This document shows, one piece after another, positions 1 through 6,250 of a stretch of 6,995 nt of DNA. Position 1 is the stretch's first letter, and each line of letters opens with the position of its first letter. The stretch spans positions 1-6,995 of the forward strand of contig WJXE01000096.1 in the NCBI GenBank assembly GCA_009665115.1, in the 5' to 3' direction. A program made the translations under genes and the position numbers. The stretch comes from Nitrosopumilales archaeon (GTDB lineage: Archaea; Thermoproteota; Nitrososphaeria; Nitrososphaerales; Nitrososphaeraceae). The notes under the pieces were generated by a model. That model did no database searches. It was not told where the DNA came from and saw only the letters and a program-made list of their open reading frames with translations.

Positions 1-4
1 AGAT

Positions 5-266
5 ATGGCAATGAGTGAAGGATTGAGGAATATTCTTAACATAATCGCTGAGTTATCATGCCGCACTGTAAGTACATCTGTTCGTGATACTGCTGTGATT
101 CAGAGGAGTGGCCTGCCAGGGGAGGAAGTACGTAATTATTTTTAGTCAACTAAAAGGATTAGGTTATATCACGCTGGGCATCAAGGTTTCAGGCGTGGAT
201 TTTAGGCTGATAAATATGACTAAAGAGGGTTTGCTAGCTAGCTCCGAGAATCAACTACTTCGATAA
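5..266 (+). pseudogene. Winged-helix DNA-binding regulator, broken by a one-base frameshift
   Basis: From ATG 5 a frame runs 46 codons and stops at TAG 143-145, inside a T5 run (139-143). Leaving out one T lets the frame continue to TAA 264-266, giving about 86 residues that read as one archaeal winged-helix domain. The parts are a helix with RNILNIIAEL, a recognition-helix stretch SGLPGEEVRNYFSQLKGLGYI, and a wing/C-terminal part KVSGVDFRLINMTKEGL. The protein-like sequence on both sides of the break is the main evidence that it was one gene. Archaeal proteins of this type are usually small transcription regulators; the target is unknown. The gene could begin upstream of the window, and ATG 11 is another possible start. 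It ends head-to-head with the minus-strand gene at 267, leaving no spacer. A programmed shift or a sequence error remains possible. Confidence 0.6.
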
Positions 267-476
267 TTAACGCTCTTTATTTTCCTTCAGCAATAGAACT
301 ACAGCTTCAAGTAACGTTGTAGCAGTCGTATTCCTTTTTAAAGCCAGCATCCTAAGTGAACGGATGATATCTGGATTAAATTTGAAGGTAAGCTGGTCAT
401 CCTGATAATCCGCATTATATGGAATTGACAGGTCAGAAAATCCACTTATCATTATGTTCATATTCCAGCCGTCCAA
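267..476 (-). CDS. Short ribbon-helix-helix-like ORF (C-terminal piece of the interrupted gene)
   Basis: This 69-codon ORF opens with TTG (474-476); the first ATG is codon 6. Its second half resembles a ribbon-helix-helix fold as in CopG/Arc-type repressors and antitoxins: a beta strand LTFKFN (about residues 29-34), helix PDIIRSLRMLALKRN, a short turn NTTATT, and helix LLEAVVLLLKENKE. The similarity is by pattern only. If translated alone it would be a small DNA-binding protein, but the same frame continues upstream through a CPFC motif to a TGA. I therefore think it more likely the tail of a longer, broken gene. No toxin-like partner gene is visible beside it. Confidence 0.35.
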   Translation of the reverse strand: MDGWNMNIMISGFSDLSIPYNADYQDDQLTFKFNPDIIRSLRMLALKRNTTATTLLEAVVLLLKENKER

Positions 477-791
477 AACATATTTTACTGGAACATTACA
501 AAAAGGACATTCCTGATTATTTGTAAAAAGGACTTGTCCTGGTTTTTTTAATAGTGTATTTCTTCAGCCGCTACGCCTTTCAAACTCCAGGATTTTTTGT
601 CGTTCTTGCGCTTCTCTAGCATCTAATATTTTCTGTCCATATTCATCTTCTAACTTTTTTCGATGTTGTAGCATCTGTTCATAATTCTGTTTTTTTCTCG
701 CTTGTGAATCAGGATCTATTACATTTCGTATAGTACCAATAACTGAGACAGATTCCTTTAAAATCTGCTCGTCAGTTTTGCTGCCATCACG
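267..791 (-). pseudogene. Coiled-coil / CPFC / ribbon-helix-helix-like protein interrupted by an in-frame TGA
   Basis: One minus-strand frame stays open from 791 down to 267, about 174 codons, except for a single TGA at 564-566. Before the TGA it encodes a short ordered part (KESVSVIGTIRNVIDPD), then a highly charged Lys/Glu/Gln/Arg segment (about 702-567) that looks like a coiled coil. After the TGA it continues in the same frame with a CPFC motif (498-509), a half zinc-finger or zinc-knuckle look, and then a ribbon-helix-helix-like end. No ATG, GTG or TTG opens this frame at its 5' end. ATG 785-787 lies one frame off and would join it if the A4 run (complement of 776-779) had one more base. 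The gene follows the RecA-like gene in the same direction after about 25 bases, so the two may have been cotranscribed. I do not recognise the family. Confidence 0.5.
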
Positions 792-815
792 CTATGCGCT
801 GTCATTCACCGAATG

Positions 816-1559
816 CTAGGGACGGTCGGTAACGCCCTTTGTTGTAAGTGTGTAGTATGCCTCTTGTTTGCATGAAGGCTGTAATAGGACTGCCTTGAAG
901 AGGGATTTCTCCAAATTTGCAGCTTTTAGCATCAATTTCATGTGTGCATAAATGGAGACAGAAGTCCCCATAAGCTCTCGTTGTTGATCAGCTTGTTGCA
1001 TCTTTGACCTATTGGGATTTTCTAGCATAATTACGGAACTCTTTACTTGATTTCCAGCAGTAATTGCAGTACGAACCATATTTGTCATCACTACGGCGCA
1101 GCGAAGATTAATAGCCGCCACCGACAACTCGTGAAGATGTTTCATTAGAGCTAGGTGCCTTGCCGCGCCTCGATAGTCGGCTGTGAATAATGACGCAACA
1201 CCATCTATTATTAGCAGACGAGGATTGATTTGGGAGAGTCTGTTGATCGAGTTTATTTGATCAGTAGATGATAAAGGTCTCACAACCAGAATTTTGTCAA
1301 GAATGTCGGTCTTCATTTTTGTCATTCCAGCAATCTCAGTAATTCTTTCGGGCCGGAACGTTCCTCCTGTATCAATAAAGACGACGCTTACCTGCTGACT
1401 GGTTTCAAAATATTCTGCACTTCTTGCGCAGATGGTAAAACACAATTGTGACTTGCCTGTACCACTTTCGCCATAAATGTCTGTAACCATTCCATAGTGA
1501 ATCCCGCCTCCAAGAAGGTTATCAATTGCTTTACATCCAGTCGGTAAAATATGCGGCAT
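816..1559 (-). CDS. RecA/RadA-superfamily ATPase, RadB-like, with altered catalytic residues
   Basis: This is a single RecA-fold ATPase domain without the N-terminal helix-hairpin-helix region of RadA, about 247 residues from ATG 1557-1559. The frame extends to TTG 1608-1610 (264 residues), but the N-terminus LPTGCKAIDNLLGGGI typical of RadB-like proteins starts right after the ATG. Counting from the TTG, Walker A is GESGTGKS (47-54), a RadA-like signature FIDTGGTFRPERI spans 79-91, and Walker B is RLLIIDG (131-137). The C-terminal part (RELMGTSVSIYAHMKL) fits the recombinase core. RadA/RadB proteins act on single-stranded DNA in recombination and repair. Oddly, the Glu expected in the DTE signature is Gly (codon 1365-1367), and the usual TNQ sensor motif is TNM (residues 176-178). 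ATP hydrolysis may be weak or lost. It is divergent from the LSm gene. Confidence 0.82.
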   Translation of the reverse strand: MPHILPTGCKAIDNLLGGGIHYGMVTDIYGESGTGKSQLCFTICARSAEYFETSQQVSVVFIDTGGTFRPERITEIAGMTKMKTDILDKILVVRPLSSTDQINSINRLSQINPRLLIIDGVASLFTADYRGAARHLALMKHLHELSVAAINLRCAVVMTNMVRTAITAGNQVKSSVIMLENPNRSKMQQADQQRELMGTSVSIYAHMKLMLKAANLEKSLFKAVLLQPSCKQEAYYTLTTKGVTDRP

Positions 1560-1621
1560 CGGTTTTTCAGTACTGTACTGGTGAAACAAACTGATATGGC
1601 TGTTTCGCAAGCATAGGGGAA

Positions 1622-1634
1622 CCTTTTTATTGTA
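1622..1634. promoter_or_regulatory. Candidate shared TATA box between the RecA-like and LSm genes
   Basis: The A/T-rich stretch CCTTTTTATTGTA lies in the short space between two divergent genes. Read on the plus strand it would start transcription near 1650-1655, just before the LSm TTG at 1666. Read on the minus strand (ACAATAAAAAGG) it would start near 1600, which favours ATG 1559 over TTG 1610 for the RecA-like gene. TATA boxes can act in either direction when flanked by suitable BRE elements. This is inference from spacing and composition only. Confidence 0.35.
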
Positions 1635-1665
1635 GCTACGGCGCTCTCACTTCCAAAGTGATTAG

Positions 1666-1926
1666 TTGGATTTGTCGTCTTCACCTTCATCCCAGCAACC
1701 AAAACGACCATTATCTACTTTGCAGCGTGCGGTCAATCGAAAAGTTGCCGTGAGATTGAAGAGCGAGATCGAATATCGCGGCAGGATGAGCAACGTTGAT
1801 TCTTATATGAATCTGATTCTGGTAAATGCTGAAGAGTTCGATGGGGCTGACGTTTTGGCAAACTACGGCAAGGTTGTAATTAGAGGAAATAATGTTCTCT
1901 TCATAAAGCTTGAGAAAGAATTCTGA
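1666..1926 (+). CDS. Archaeal Sm-like (LSm/SmAP) RNA-binding protein
   Basis: This small 86-residue protein has both Sm motifs. Sm1 covers about residues 25-57 (RKVAVRLKSEIEYRG, then VDSYMNLILVNAEE) and Sm2 about 68-82 (YGKVVIRGNNVLFIKL). The family makes six- or seven-membered rings that bind U-rich RNA. Asn49 of DSYMN and the RGN at 73-75 correspond to the uridine-binding pocket in known Sm proteins. A Ser/Pro/Gln-rich tail of about 20 residues precedes the Sm fold. There is no ATG: TTG 1666 or TTG 1672 must serve. The stretch AGTGAT at 1657-1662, partly complementary to the archaeal 16S rRNA 3' end, sits at better spacing for TTG 1672. It lies 49 bases before metK in the same direction, so cotranscription is possible. 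Confidence 0.92.
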   Translation: MDLSSSPSSQQPKRPLSTLQRAVNRKVAVRLKSEIEYRGRMSNVDSYMNLILVNAEEFDGADVLANYGKVVIRGNNVLFIKLEKEF

Positions 1927-1930
1927 CGAG

Positions 1931-1966
1931 GTATAAGTGAGCTTCGTAGATCTCAAGCTATAAAAG
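1931..1966 (+). promoter_or_regulatory. Candidate promoter region for metK with two TATA-like boxes
   Basis: Two TATA-like boxes lie in the 49-base gap before metK. GTATAAG (1931-1937) sits about 40 bases before ATG 1976, so initiation near 1960 would give a short leader. TATAAAAG (1959-1966) is closer to consensus but only about 10 bases before the ATG, and would start RNA inside the coding region. The first is therefore the likelier box. No Shine-Dalgarno-like sequence is obvious. Confidence 0.35.
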
Positions 1967-1975
1967 CAGATTCGT

Positions 1976-3121
1976 ATGGTACGAAGATCAATTTTCACGT
2001 CTGAAAGCGTAACGGAGGGGCATCCGGACAAATTATGTGATCAGATCTCAGATTCGCTTCTAGATGAATTCATAAAACAAGATCCTGACTCCAGAGTTGC
2101 AATCGAGGCAATGACTACTACTGGAATTGTATTCGTTGCCGGTGAGGTAACCTCTACTGGGAGATTCGATCTTCAACGCACCATCCGGAGGACAATAAAG
2201 GAAATTGGATATGATAAAACAGAATACGGATTTGATTCTGAAACTTGCTCAGTCCTTGTATCGATTCATGAGCAAAGTCCGGATATCTCGATGGGTATCA
2301 CTCCGGGCTACAACAAGGAGCAGGGGGCAGGAGATCAAGGTTTGATGTTTGGTTATGCTTCAGACGAGACTAGAGAGCTTATGCCTTTGCCTATATCGAT
2401 GGCGCATAAATTATCCCTGAAACTATCACAAGTCAGAAAGAACAAGGAATTGGACTGGGTTAGGCCTGATGGGAAATCACAGGTTTCGGTAGTGTATGAA
2501 GATTGCAAGCCCGTAAGGATCGATACAGTTGTGATTTCTACTCAGCACTCACCAGATATTCATCTACAACAGTTGAGAGAGGAAATTATTAACAAAGTGG
2601 TAAAGCCAGTCTGCGGTAACTGGGTTGATGTCAAAACAAAATACCTTGTTAATCCTACCGGTAGATTCGTAATTGGCGGACCACAAGGCGATACTGGACT
2701 GACGGGCAGAAAAGTCATTGCTGACACCTATGGTGGAATGGGCAGGCACGGGGGTGGCGCGTTTTCGGGGAAAGATCCATCTAAGGTAGATAGATCAGCC
2801 TGTTATTTAGCGAGATACGTCGCAAAAAATGTTGTTGCAGCAGGATTGGCCGATAGGTGTGAGGTTCAAATCGCTTACGCAATTGGCGTTGCAGAACCGG
2901 TCTCCGTAATGATAGATACATTTGGCACATGTAAGATAGCGGAGGATGAAATCGAAGAGCGGGTGAAAAAAAGCTTTGATATGAGGCCGGCTGGAATTAT
3001 CAGCACGCTTGATCTCAAAAAGCCGATCTATAGAAAAACCGCTGCGTATGGTCATTTTGGTAGAGATGAACCGGGATTTACATGGGAGATTACTGATAAG
3101 GTCTCTTTGCTTACTAAGTAG
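1976..3121 (+). CDS. metK: S-adenosylmethionine synthetase (methionine adenosyltransferase), bacterial/eukaryotic type
   Basis: MetK makes S-adenosylmethionine from methionine and ATP in the cytosol, releasing phosphate and diphosphate. The 381-residue protein is of normal family length and has the diagnostic motifs in order: FTSESVTEGHPDK at 7-19 (His16 and Asp18 are the ATP/Mg contacts), GAGDQGLMFGYA at 117-128, NPTGRFVIGGPQGDTGLTGRK across 226-246, and the phosphate-binding GGGAFSGKDPSKVDRSA at 259-275. The ATG at 1976 matches the family start exactly. These motifs belong to the MetK family common in bacteria and eukaryotes, not the divergent MAT typical of many archaea. The product is the methyl donor for CbiD encoded later in the window. 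The gene ends in an 8-base convergent overlap with the RIO2 gene. An A7 run near 2966 is in frame. Confidence 0.97.
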   Translation: MVRRSIFTSESVTEGHPDKLCDQISDSLLDEFIKQDPDSRVAIEAMTTTGIVFVAGEVTSTGRFDLQRTIRRTIKEIGYDKTEYGFDSETCSVLVSIHEQSPDISMGITPGYNKEQGAGDQGLMFGYASDETRELMPLPISMAHKLSLKLSQVRKNKELDWVRPDGKSQVSVVYEDCKPVRIDTVVISTQHSPDIHLQQLREEIINKVVKPVCGNWVDVKTKYLVNPTGRFVIGGPQGDTGLTGRKVIADTYGGMGRHGGGAFSGKDPSKVDRSACYLARYVAKNVVAAGLADRCEVQIAYAIGVAEPVSVMIDTFGTCKIAEDEIEERVKKSFDMRPAGIISTLDLKKPIYRKTAAYGHFGRDEPGFTWEITDKVSLLTK

Positions 3122-4085
3122 AAAGATTTGTAGCCGCAGAATTTTTTGTGGTAACAGTACGTGATGATGAGTTCAGAACATCTCTCAAGGCGTCATCCAG
3201 ATTTTTACCTACGGCAAATCTACGATTAAAGAATCGTACAATATTGAATACATCCCTTTTTATTAACTGCTGAGCATTGGGATGGTCCGTAGCCACTGCT
3301 TGAGGCCAGTCAATAATCCACGTATCGCATGAGGTTTCTCCTACTAAAACGTTATATTCGCTTAGATCAGAATGTATGATACGATTCTTGTAAGCAATTC
3401 CTACGCTTAACAAAATGTTTTGCAATACTATGCTTGGCTGTTCAAGGTCTTTCACACTTACAAGTCTAGCTCCATTTATTCGGTTCATAGCAATGCAGTG
3501 CATAGCCCGGTACAAAGGCAGAGGGATGCTGATACCAGTATTTTTTAGACGCTGTAGCATGTCTACTTCTTTTTTGGCTGCGCTAATATTGACGAGCAAC
3601 CAGTGATGTGTATTGTCGTGTTCCTTTAACGCAAAAGACCTTTTCTTGGTTACTTCTCTAAAGCTTATTCTGCCGATTCTAAAGAATTTGACGGCCCTTT
3701 CCTCTTGTCGATCTGTTACGGCTTCGTACACGTCCGACTCTTTGCCGACACCAATGGGTTTTCCGATACCACTTATGATATTTTTCTCAGCAAGGATCTT
3801 TAATGCGAAAGTATCAAGTCCTGCATTGAGAATAGTAAAACCTCTATTATTCTTGTTAATTAGATTCATTTCTTGTAGTCCTTTCAGCCTATAATCGACT
3901 ATGTCCTCATGCAATTTTGAGTAGCCGACTAACTGATGCCTTGTAAGAGTTTCATGACGTTTAAGTCCGGAAGCAAAAACTCTGAGGAGCTTGTAGTCTT
4001 CCCGTTCCAAATTCTTGACGACGTTCGCTGCAACTTGTACGGAGGACAATATGGAGTACGTATTGTTTTTGTCAATATGAATCAA
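3114..4085 (-). CDS. rio2: RIO2-type serine/threonine kinase/ATPase
   Basis: RIO2 is an atypical kinase/ATPase needed for late small-subunit ribosome maturation in archaea and eukaryotes. The 323-residue protein has the RIO2 order: an N-terminal winged-helix domain (about 20-100; LEREDYKLLRVFASGL) followed by the RIO kinase domain. Visible motifs are the nucleotide loop IGVGKESDVYEA (111-122), the ATP-anchoring Lys133 in AVKFF, the catalytic loop IIHSDLSEYNVLV (236-248; Asp240, Asn245), the metal-binding IIDWPQAV (257-264; Asp259), and the conserved DHPNAQQLIKRDVFNIVRFF near the end. A short Ser/Thr-rich tail follows. The start is TTG 4083-4085, with a later TTG at 4047-4049 as the alternative; no ATG precedes the domain. 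The 3' end overlaps metK by 8 bases tail-to-tail. Confidence 0.95.
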   Translation of the reverse strand: MIHIDKNNTYSILSSVQVAANVVKNLEREDYKLLRVFASGLKRHETLTRHQLVGYSKLHEDIVDYRLKGLQEMNLINKNNRGFTILNAGLDTFALKILAEKNIISGIGKPIGVGKESDVYEAVTDRQEERAVKFFRIGRISFREVTKKRSFALKEHDNTHHWLLVNISAAKKEVDMLQRLKNTGISIPLPLYRAMHCIAMNRINGARLVSVKDLEQPSIVLQNILLSVGIAYKNRIIHSDLSEYNVLVGETSCDTWIIDWPQAVATDHPNAQQLIKRDVFNIVRFFNRRFAVGKNLDDALRDVLNSSSRTVTTKNSAATNLST

Positions 4086-4120
4086 ACGTAAAGTTATCCA
4101 ATCTTGGGATTTAGGCAGGT

Positions 4121-4129
4121 CGTAAAATC
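4121..4129. promoter_or_regulatory. Candidate TATA box in the rio2 / dehydrogenase divergent spacer
   Basis: CGTAAAATC lies about 35 bases before ATG 4161 of the dehydrogenase gene. On the minus strand it reads GATTTTACG, about 40 bases before the rio2 TTG at 4085. At usual archaeal TATA-to-start spacing (about 25 bases), RNA would begin near 4150 (+) or 4100 (-), giving short leaders for both genes. It is the only clear A/T-rich box in the 75-base spacer. A weaker candidate for rio2 is ATAACTTTA (complement of 4090-4098). Confidence 0.3.
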
Positions 4130-4160
4130 AATCAAATCTTGGCGTGTGTTAGACATACTG

Positions 4161-4966
4161 ATGTTAAAGCATCAGATAAAAATAATAAAAGAAGGATCGG
4201 GTCTAAATAAGCAATTGTCATCGTCTCTGAGCAGCAGGGTGGCCGTAGTTACCGGCCCGACTAGAGGTATTGGTGTAACGATATCAAAAGAATTCGCAGA
4301 GAACAACGACGCAGAAGTTGTGATTTGCTCTGGGAGTAAGCAAAGAGCACTACAAGTAGCTAAAGAAATAAGCGGCAAAGCATTTGGTGCCAAATTGGGT
4401 ATAACTGATATCTCCGACGTATTAGAGGAAATAATAGGGGTCCGCCATCGGATCGACATTTTAGTAAACAACGCAAGGTATCATTTTAATAGCAAGACTT
4501 GGAGCAAAATACGAAGCGAATTACAGAGTATTAGTGAAGTCCTACATGGATCAATGAGGACATGTAGAAACGTAATTTCTACTATAATAGGAGCTGATGG
4601 ACGCACCACACAAAATGCTATTGGAGGTAGAGGTGTCATCATTGCATCGACACCCGATATTTCTGCGCATACCCAAGGATCCCCTTACACTTTCGCTAAA
4701 GCAGCAATAATCGCGATGATCAAGCATAATGCCTGCGTACATGGTCGCAATACCACCGAAGCATTCATTGGTCTCCGAAACATTGCAAAGGAAGGAGCCT
4801 ACAATTCAATGTCTACCGACAAAAAATGAATGCCCTAGAGGAACCTTCGATGAAGAGATGGCGTAAACCGGGAGAAGTATCAAAGATAGTCGCCCGCGTT
4901 GCGAGCAGTAGTTTCTCGTTTGCAACACGAAACACCCCAGTTGTAGGGGGCTGTATCGTGTTATAA
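4161..4966 (+). pseudogene. Short-chain dehydrogenase/reductase (SDR), C-terminus displaced by a frameshift
   Basis: From ATG 4161, 222 codons run to TGA 4827-4829 and carry a classical SDR core: VAVVTGPTRGIG (27-38, NAD(P)-binding loop), DILVNNAR (99-106), Ser163, and catalytic Tyr176 and Lys180 in SPYTFAK. The protein stops before the usual C-terminus. The missing part is present in another frame, from ATG 4826 to TAA 4964-4966 (46 codons), with SMKRWRKPGEVSKIVARVAS, then FSFATRN and GG, the typical SDR ending. One extra A in the A6 run 4821-4826 would join the two parts into about 269 residues. Several usually fixed residues are changed (NNAG to NNAR, RWGKP to RWRKP, ATG to ATR), suggesting relaxed selection. 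The frame also extends upstream to TTG 4104. The substrate cannot be told. The ATGA stop/start overlap could alternatively allow coupled translation of two pieces. Confidence 0.7.
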
Positions 4967-4968
4967 TG
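4961..4968 (+). promoter_or_regulatory. Candidate TATA box for cbiD
   Basis: TTATAATG overlaps the TAA that ends the displaced SDR frame. Its centre is about 26 bases before ATG 4991, the spacing expected for a leaderless archaeal transcript starting at that ATG. This is the main reason for choosing ATG 4991 over TTG 4976, GTG 4979 or ATG 5135. Inferred from sequence and spacing only. Confidence 0.45.
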
Positions 4969-4990
4969 ATATTTCTTGGTGGATGACGAA

Positions 4991-6250
4991 ATGCTATTTC
5001 ACACAAGTGAAAATGATGAAGACCAATTGAGAGGAGAAGACACGGCAACAGCAGATACACAAGATACGGAGTCACAAAAAGATCTCGAGCTAGCCGAAAG
5101 GGAGCAGCAGCTGCCTCTGGAAATCCAAGAAAAAATGAATCGAGGTGTTTTGAGGACGGGTTTTACAACTGGAACTTCAGCGACCGCTGCGACTAAAGCA
5201 GCTCTTATCGCGCTGCTATCCCGCAAGCCCGTCAACGATGTTTCGGTGTCTTTGCCCAAGGGGAAAACAATGAACATCAGGATAGCATGGACAAACACTA
5301 CAAAAGAACAATATTCGGCTACCGCAGCAGTCGTCAAAGATGCGGGAGATGATCCTGATGTCACAGACCGAGCAGAGGTTTGCTCAACTGTTTTTCTAAA
5401 CGACGAAGTCGGAATCGTTTCGATTGACGGAGGGAATGGCGTCGGCAGGGTAACAAAACCCGGCCTTGGGATAGATATCGGTAAGCCCGCAATCAATCCA
5501 AGTCCAACAAAAATGATAGAAAGGGCTGTTAGCGAAGTCGCGGCGGACCGTTTGAAGGACCACGGTGTGAAAGTCGTTATTTCTGTGCCTATGGGAGAAG
5601 AAATTGCAAAAAAAACTGACAATCCTAGGCTTGGGATAATCGGAGGGATTTCAATACTCGGGACGACTGGAATCGTATTTCCTTACTCGACAGCCTCTTT
5701 TGCAGCTGCAATTCGACAGGCTCTGGATGTAGCTCGAGCTATGGGTGATGAGCGGGTTGTGTTGACAACGGGCGGTCGGAGCGAAGATTTTGCCAAAGAT
5801 CTTTTCGGTAAAAACCTTCCAGAGCACTGCTTCATTCAAATGGGAGACTTTGCAGGTTACTCTATTAGACATTGCGCGCTAAAACAAATCCGGAAGGCTA
5901 CAATAGCAGGTTTTGTAGGAAAATTAACAAAAATGTCGATGGGAATCAAGCAGACCCATGTTCGAGGCTCGCACGTCGACATGGAGTTCATGGCGCACGT
6001 TGCTTCCGAGTGCTTCCCGAGGATTCCGATGTCGATTCTAGAGGAAATAAGAAATGCCAATACCGCTAGACACGTATCTGAAATAATTACGGCTTATCGA
6101 ATAACCGGTTTCTTTGATTTGATTTGCAAAAAAGTCTATGAACATATGCGTGAATACTCGAAGGGGGAGTTAGAACTAGAAGTGATCATGTTTGATTTTG
6201 ATGGCAAAGTATCAGGGCAATTTCCTGGTGGTCCCTCCTATCGCCCGTAA
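4991..6250 (+). CDS. cbiD: Cobalt-precorrin-5B (C1)-methyltransferase CbiD
   Basis: CbiD transfers a methyl group from S-adenosylmethionine to C1 of cobalt-precorrin-5B, giving cobalt-precorrin-6A in the anaerobic (early cobalt) cobalamin route. Counting from the in-frame TTG 4976 (424 residues), the family motifs are LRTGFTTGTSATAATKAA (59-76), VVKDAGDDPDVTDRAEV (119-135), GGNGVGRVTKPGL (152-164), NPRLGIIGGISILGTTGIV (216-234), GDFAGYSI (290-297) and KLTKMSMGIKQTHVRGSHVD (316-335). The likely start is ATG 4991, supported by a TATA box, giving 419 residues. The family core begins only near Met54 (ATG 5135), so about 50 residues rich in Asp, Glu, Gln and Thr form an unusual acidic N-terminal extension. 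An A8 run at 5608-5615 is in frame. The gene is separated from cbiG, its pathway partner, by 413 bases. Confidence 0.95.
   Translation: MLFHTSENDEDQLRGEDTATADTQDTESQKDLELAEREQQLPLEIQEKMNRGVLRTGFTTGTSATAATKAALIALLSRKPVNDVSVSLPKGKTMNIRIAWTNTTKEQYSATAAVVKDAGDDPDVTDRAEVCSTVFLNDEVGIVSIDGGNGVGRVTKPGLGIDIGKPAINPSPTKMIERAVSEVAADRLKDHGVKVVISVPMGEEIAKKTDNPRLGIIGGISILGTTGIVFPYSTASFAAAIRQALDVARAMGDERVVLTTGGRSEDFAKDLFGKNLPEHCFIQMGDFAGYSIRHCALKQIRKATIAGFVGKLTKMSMGIKQTHVRGSHVDMEFMAHVASECFPRIPMSILEEIRNANTARHVSEIITAYRITGFFDLICKKVYEHMREYSKGELELEVIMFDFDGKVSGQFPGGPSYRP

Noticed and set aside
564..566. TGA as a selenocysteine codon
   Set aside because: No selenocysteine insertion-type hairpin is evident, no redox partner motif surrounds the site, and the gene's start is also out of frame, so simple decay is more likely.
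1711..2031. Minus-strand frame opposite the LSm gene and metK start
   Set aside because: It overlaps two well-supported genes and shows no domain.
3613..3894. Plus-strand frames opposite rio2
   Set aside because: They run antisense to the kinase domain with clear catalytic motifs and show only shadow-like hydrophobic composition.
4826..4966. Independent small gene of 46 codons
   Set aside because: Its sequence is the ordinary C-terminus of an SDR and makes no sense as a separate fold; treated as part of the broken SDR gene.
4999..5622. Long open frame on the minus strand (207 codons) inside cbiD
   Set aside because: It lies wholly opposite a strongly supported CbiD core, is Ser/Thr/Val-rich without recognisable motifs, and is explained by the codon composition of cbiD.
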